A stretch of DNA of 5,977 nt from Candidatus Neomicrothrix sp. UBA7884 (GTDB lineage: Bacteria; Actinomycetota; Acidimicrobiia; Acidimicrobiales; MedAcidi-G1), in assembly GCA_002501135.1 (NCBI GenBank), contig DLRQ01000012.1, positions 1 to 5,977 of the forward strand. The letters are read 5' to 3'. The translations under genes were made by a program, and so were the position numbers. The notes under the pieces were generated by a model. That model did no database searches. It had not been told where the DNA came from and saw only the letters and a program-made list of their open reading frames with translations. Below, one piece after another: positions 5,042 through 5,977 of this stretch (the first letter of the stretch is position 1; each line of letters opens with the position of its first letter).

Positions 5042-5977
5042 ATGGGACATCCGATGGGAATACTGCACGCCATGTCGCGCGAGCGACCCGCCGGTGGCGC
5101 AATTGGACCCGACACCAGGCGTCGGGTCTGGGGCTACGCAAGACCGTACCGGGCAATGGTGATCGGTTTTCTCCTCACCGTGATTGCGTCATCGTTGCTT
5201 GGTGTGGTTCCACCGCTGCTCTTCCGGGAGATCATCGACGGCGCCATCGCCAACGGAGACCGCGGCTACCTAACCCTGCTGGGCATGCTGGTCGTGGCGG
5301 CTGCACTCACCCGGGCGCTCCTGTCCTTCGTCGAACGGTGGTTCTCGGCAACGGTCGGCGAGGGGCTCATCTACGACCTCCGCCTGGAGTTGTTCGACCA
5401 TGTGCAGCGCCTGCCGATCTCCTTCTTCACCAGAACCCAGACAGGAGCCCTGGTCAGCCGCCTCAACAACGACGTGATCGGGGCCCAGCGGGCGCTCACC
5501 GGCACCCTGGGCACGGTGGTAGCCAACTCCATCACCGCCGCGACGACCCTGGCAACGATGTTCGTGCTGGAGTGGCGCATAACCCTGATGGCCATGACTC
5601 TGCTCCCCCTGTTCGTGCTGCCGGCCCGACGTGTCGGTCAGAAGGTGGCCGGGATCACACGTGAGGGCATGGATCTGAACGCTTCCATGAACGCCACAAT
5701 GACCGAGCGCTTCAACGTTGCCGGGGCGCAGTTGGTGAAGTTGTTCGGCCGCCACGACGAGGAGCGCGACGACTTCGGAGTGAGCGTGGGCCGGGTCCGC
5801 GACATCGGAATCTTGAACGCCATGTACGGCCGTGCCTTCGTCATTGCCCTGACCCTCCTGGGTGCACTCGGTACGGCAGCCGTCTACTGGGTAGGCGGTT
5901 CGCTGGCCATCAGCGGAACCCTGACCATCGGGACCCTGGCGTCGATGGGGGTACTGGTGACCCAGCTCTACCTGCCC
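5042..5977 (+). CDS. ABC exporter, N-terminal transmembrane domain (MsbA/LmrA type), cut by window end
   Basis: The frame is open for 312 codons from ATG 5042 to the last base with no stop, so the gene runs off the right edge. The protein fits a type IV (exporter) ABC membrane domain of the ABC_membrane family. Likely membrane segments are at residues about 37-60, 76-98, 155-176, 179-195 and 265-287, and a sixth begins near 297. The stretch YDLRLELFDHVQRLPISFF (111-129) followed by TGALVSRLNNDV (134-145) is the characteristic first intracellular loop and coupling helix. VAGAQLVKLFGRHDEE (226-241) is the matching region of the second loop. The nucleotide-binding domain with Walker motifs would follow outside the window, so its presence and the half-transporter architecture are inferred. 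Start alternatives are ATG 5054 and ATG 5072; none has a good ribosome binding site, and 5042 fits the candidate leaderless promoter. Cargo (lipid, drug, peptide) cannot be told. It is divergent from the ligase operon across about 100 bp. Confidence 0.92.
   Translation, partial: MGHPMGILHAMSRERPAGGAIGPDTRRRVWGYARPYRAMVIGFLLTVIASSLLGVVPPLLFREIIDGAIANGDRGYLTLLGMLVVAAALTRALLSFVERWFSATVGEGLIYDLRLELFDHVQRLPISFFTRTQTGALVSRLNNDVIGAQRALTGTLGTVVANSITAATTLATMFVLEWRITLMAMTLLPLFVLPARRVGQKVAGITREGMDLNASMNATMTERFNVAGAQLVKLFGRHDEERDDFGVSVGRVRDIGILNAMYGRAFVIALTLLGALGTAAVYWVGGSLAISGTLTIGTLASMGVLVTQLYLP

Noticed and set aside
4798..5664. A 288-codon + strand frame spanning the divergent promoter region and the start of the transporter.
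   Set aside because: The composition is arginine- and proline-rich without motifs, and it is out of frame with the clear ABC exporter coding sequence from 5042.
5270..5755. A 161-codon minus-strand frame within the transporter gene.
   Set aside because: The sequence is low-complexity, glutamine- and glycine-rich, and antisense to conserved membrane-domain motifs.
1..5977. CRISPR arrays, insertion sequences, tRNA genes, integrases or defence-system genes.
   Set aside because: No regularly spaced repeats, terminal inverted repeats, cloverleaf-like sequences or matching protein motifs were seen on either strand.

Overview
The window is G+C-rich, densely packed bacterial DNA with strong G/C bias at third codon positions. 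It uses one TTG start, Shine-Dalgarno sites of the GGAGG type and -10 boxes of the TANNNT type. Together with a luciferase-like flavin oxidoreductase and a FadD-like acyl-CoA ligase whose wording is typical of actinobacteria, this suggests an Actinomycetota genome, possibly Acidimicrobiia. That placement is inferred from style only; there is no marker gene for taxonomy here.

Layout, left to right. (1) Positions 1-657, + strand: the C-terminal 218 codons of a luciferase-like (LLM class) flavin-dependent oxidoreductase; its N-terminus lies outside the window. (2) Positions 659-1777, - strand: a THUMP-domain RNA guanine-N2-type methyltransferase resembling the RlmL/YpsC group. It converges on the oxidoreductase gene, with one base between the two stop codons. 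(3) Positions 1828-3174, - strand: a complete carotenoid (carotenoid/retinoid/stilbene) cleavage oxygenase with all four iron-binding histidines. (4) Positions 3209-4939, - strand: a complete AMP-forming acyl-CoA ligase with a TTG start behind a strong ribosome binding site. (5) Positions 4940-5041: a divergent control region of about 100 bp with two outward-facing TANNNT boxes and a 19-bp near-palindrome. (6) Positions 5042-5977, + strand: the N-terminal 312 codons of an ABC exporter (membrane domain only); its ATPase half lies outside the window.

The three minus-strand genes have short gaps (34 and 50 bases), no visible terminator between them, and closed boundaries at both ends (divergent promoter, convergent neighbour). 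They therefore look like one three-gene transcription unit: ligase, cleavage oxygenase, RNA methyltransferase. The natural reading of the first two is a catabolic pair. The oxygenase splits a conjugated double bond to give aldehydes, and after oxidation of an aldehyde by an enzyme not present here, the ligase would activate the acid with CoA. The RNA methyltransferase looks like a housekeeping passenger. No mobile element, CRISPR array, tRNA or rRNA was seen, and no stretch longer than 300 bases lacks a gene. I found no convincing new multi-gene system; the best leads are the oxygenase-ligase pair of unknown substrate and the small regulatory structures at the two intergenic junctions.
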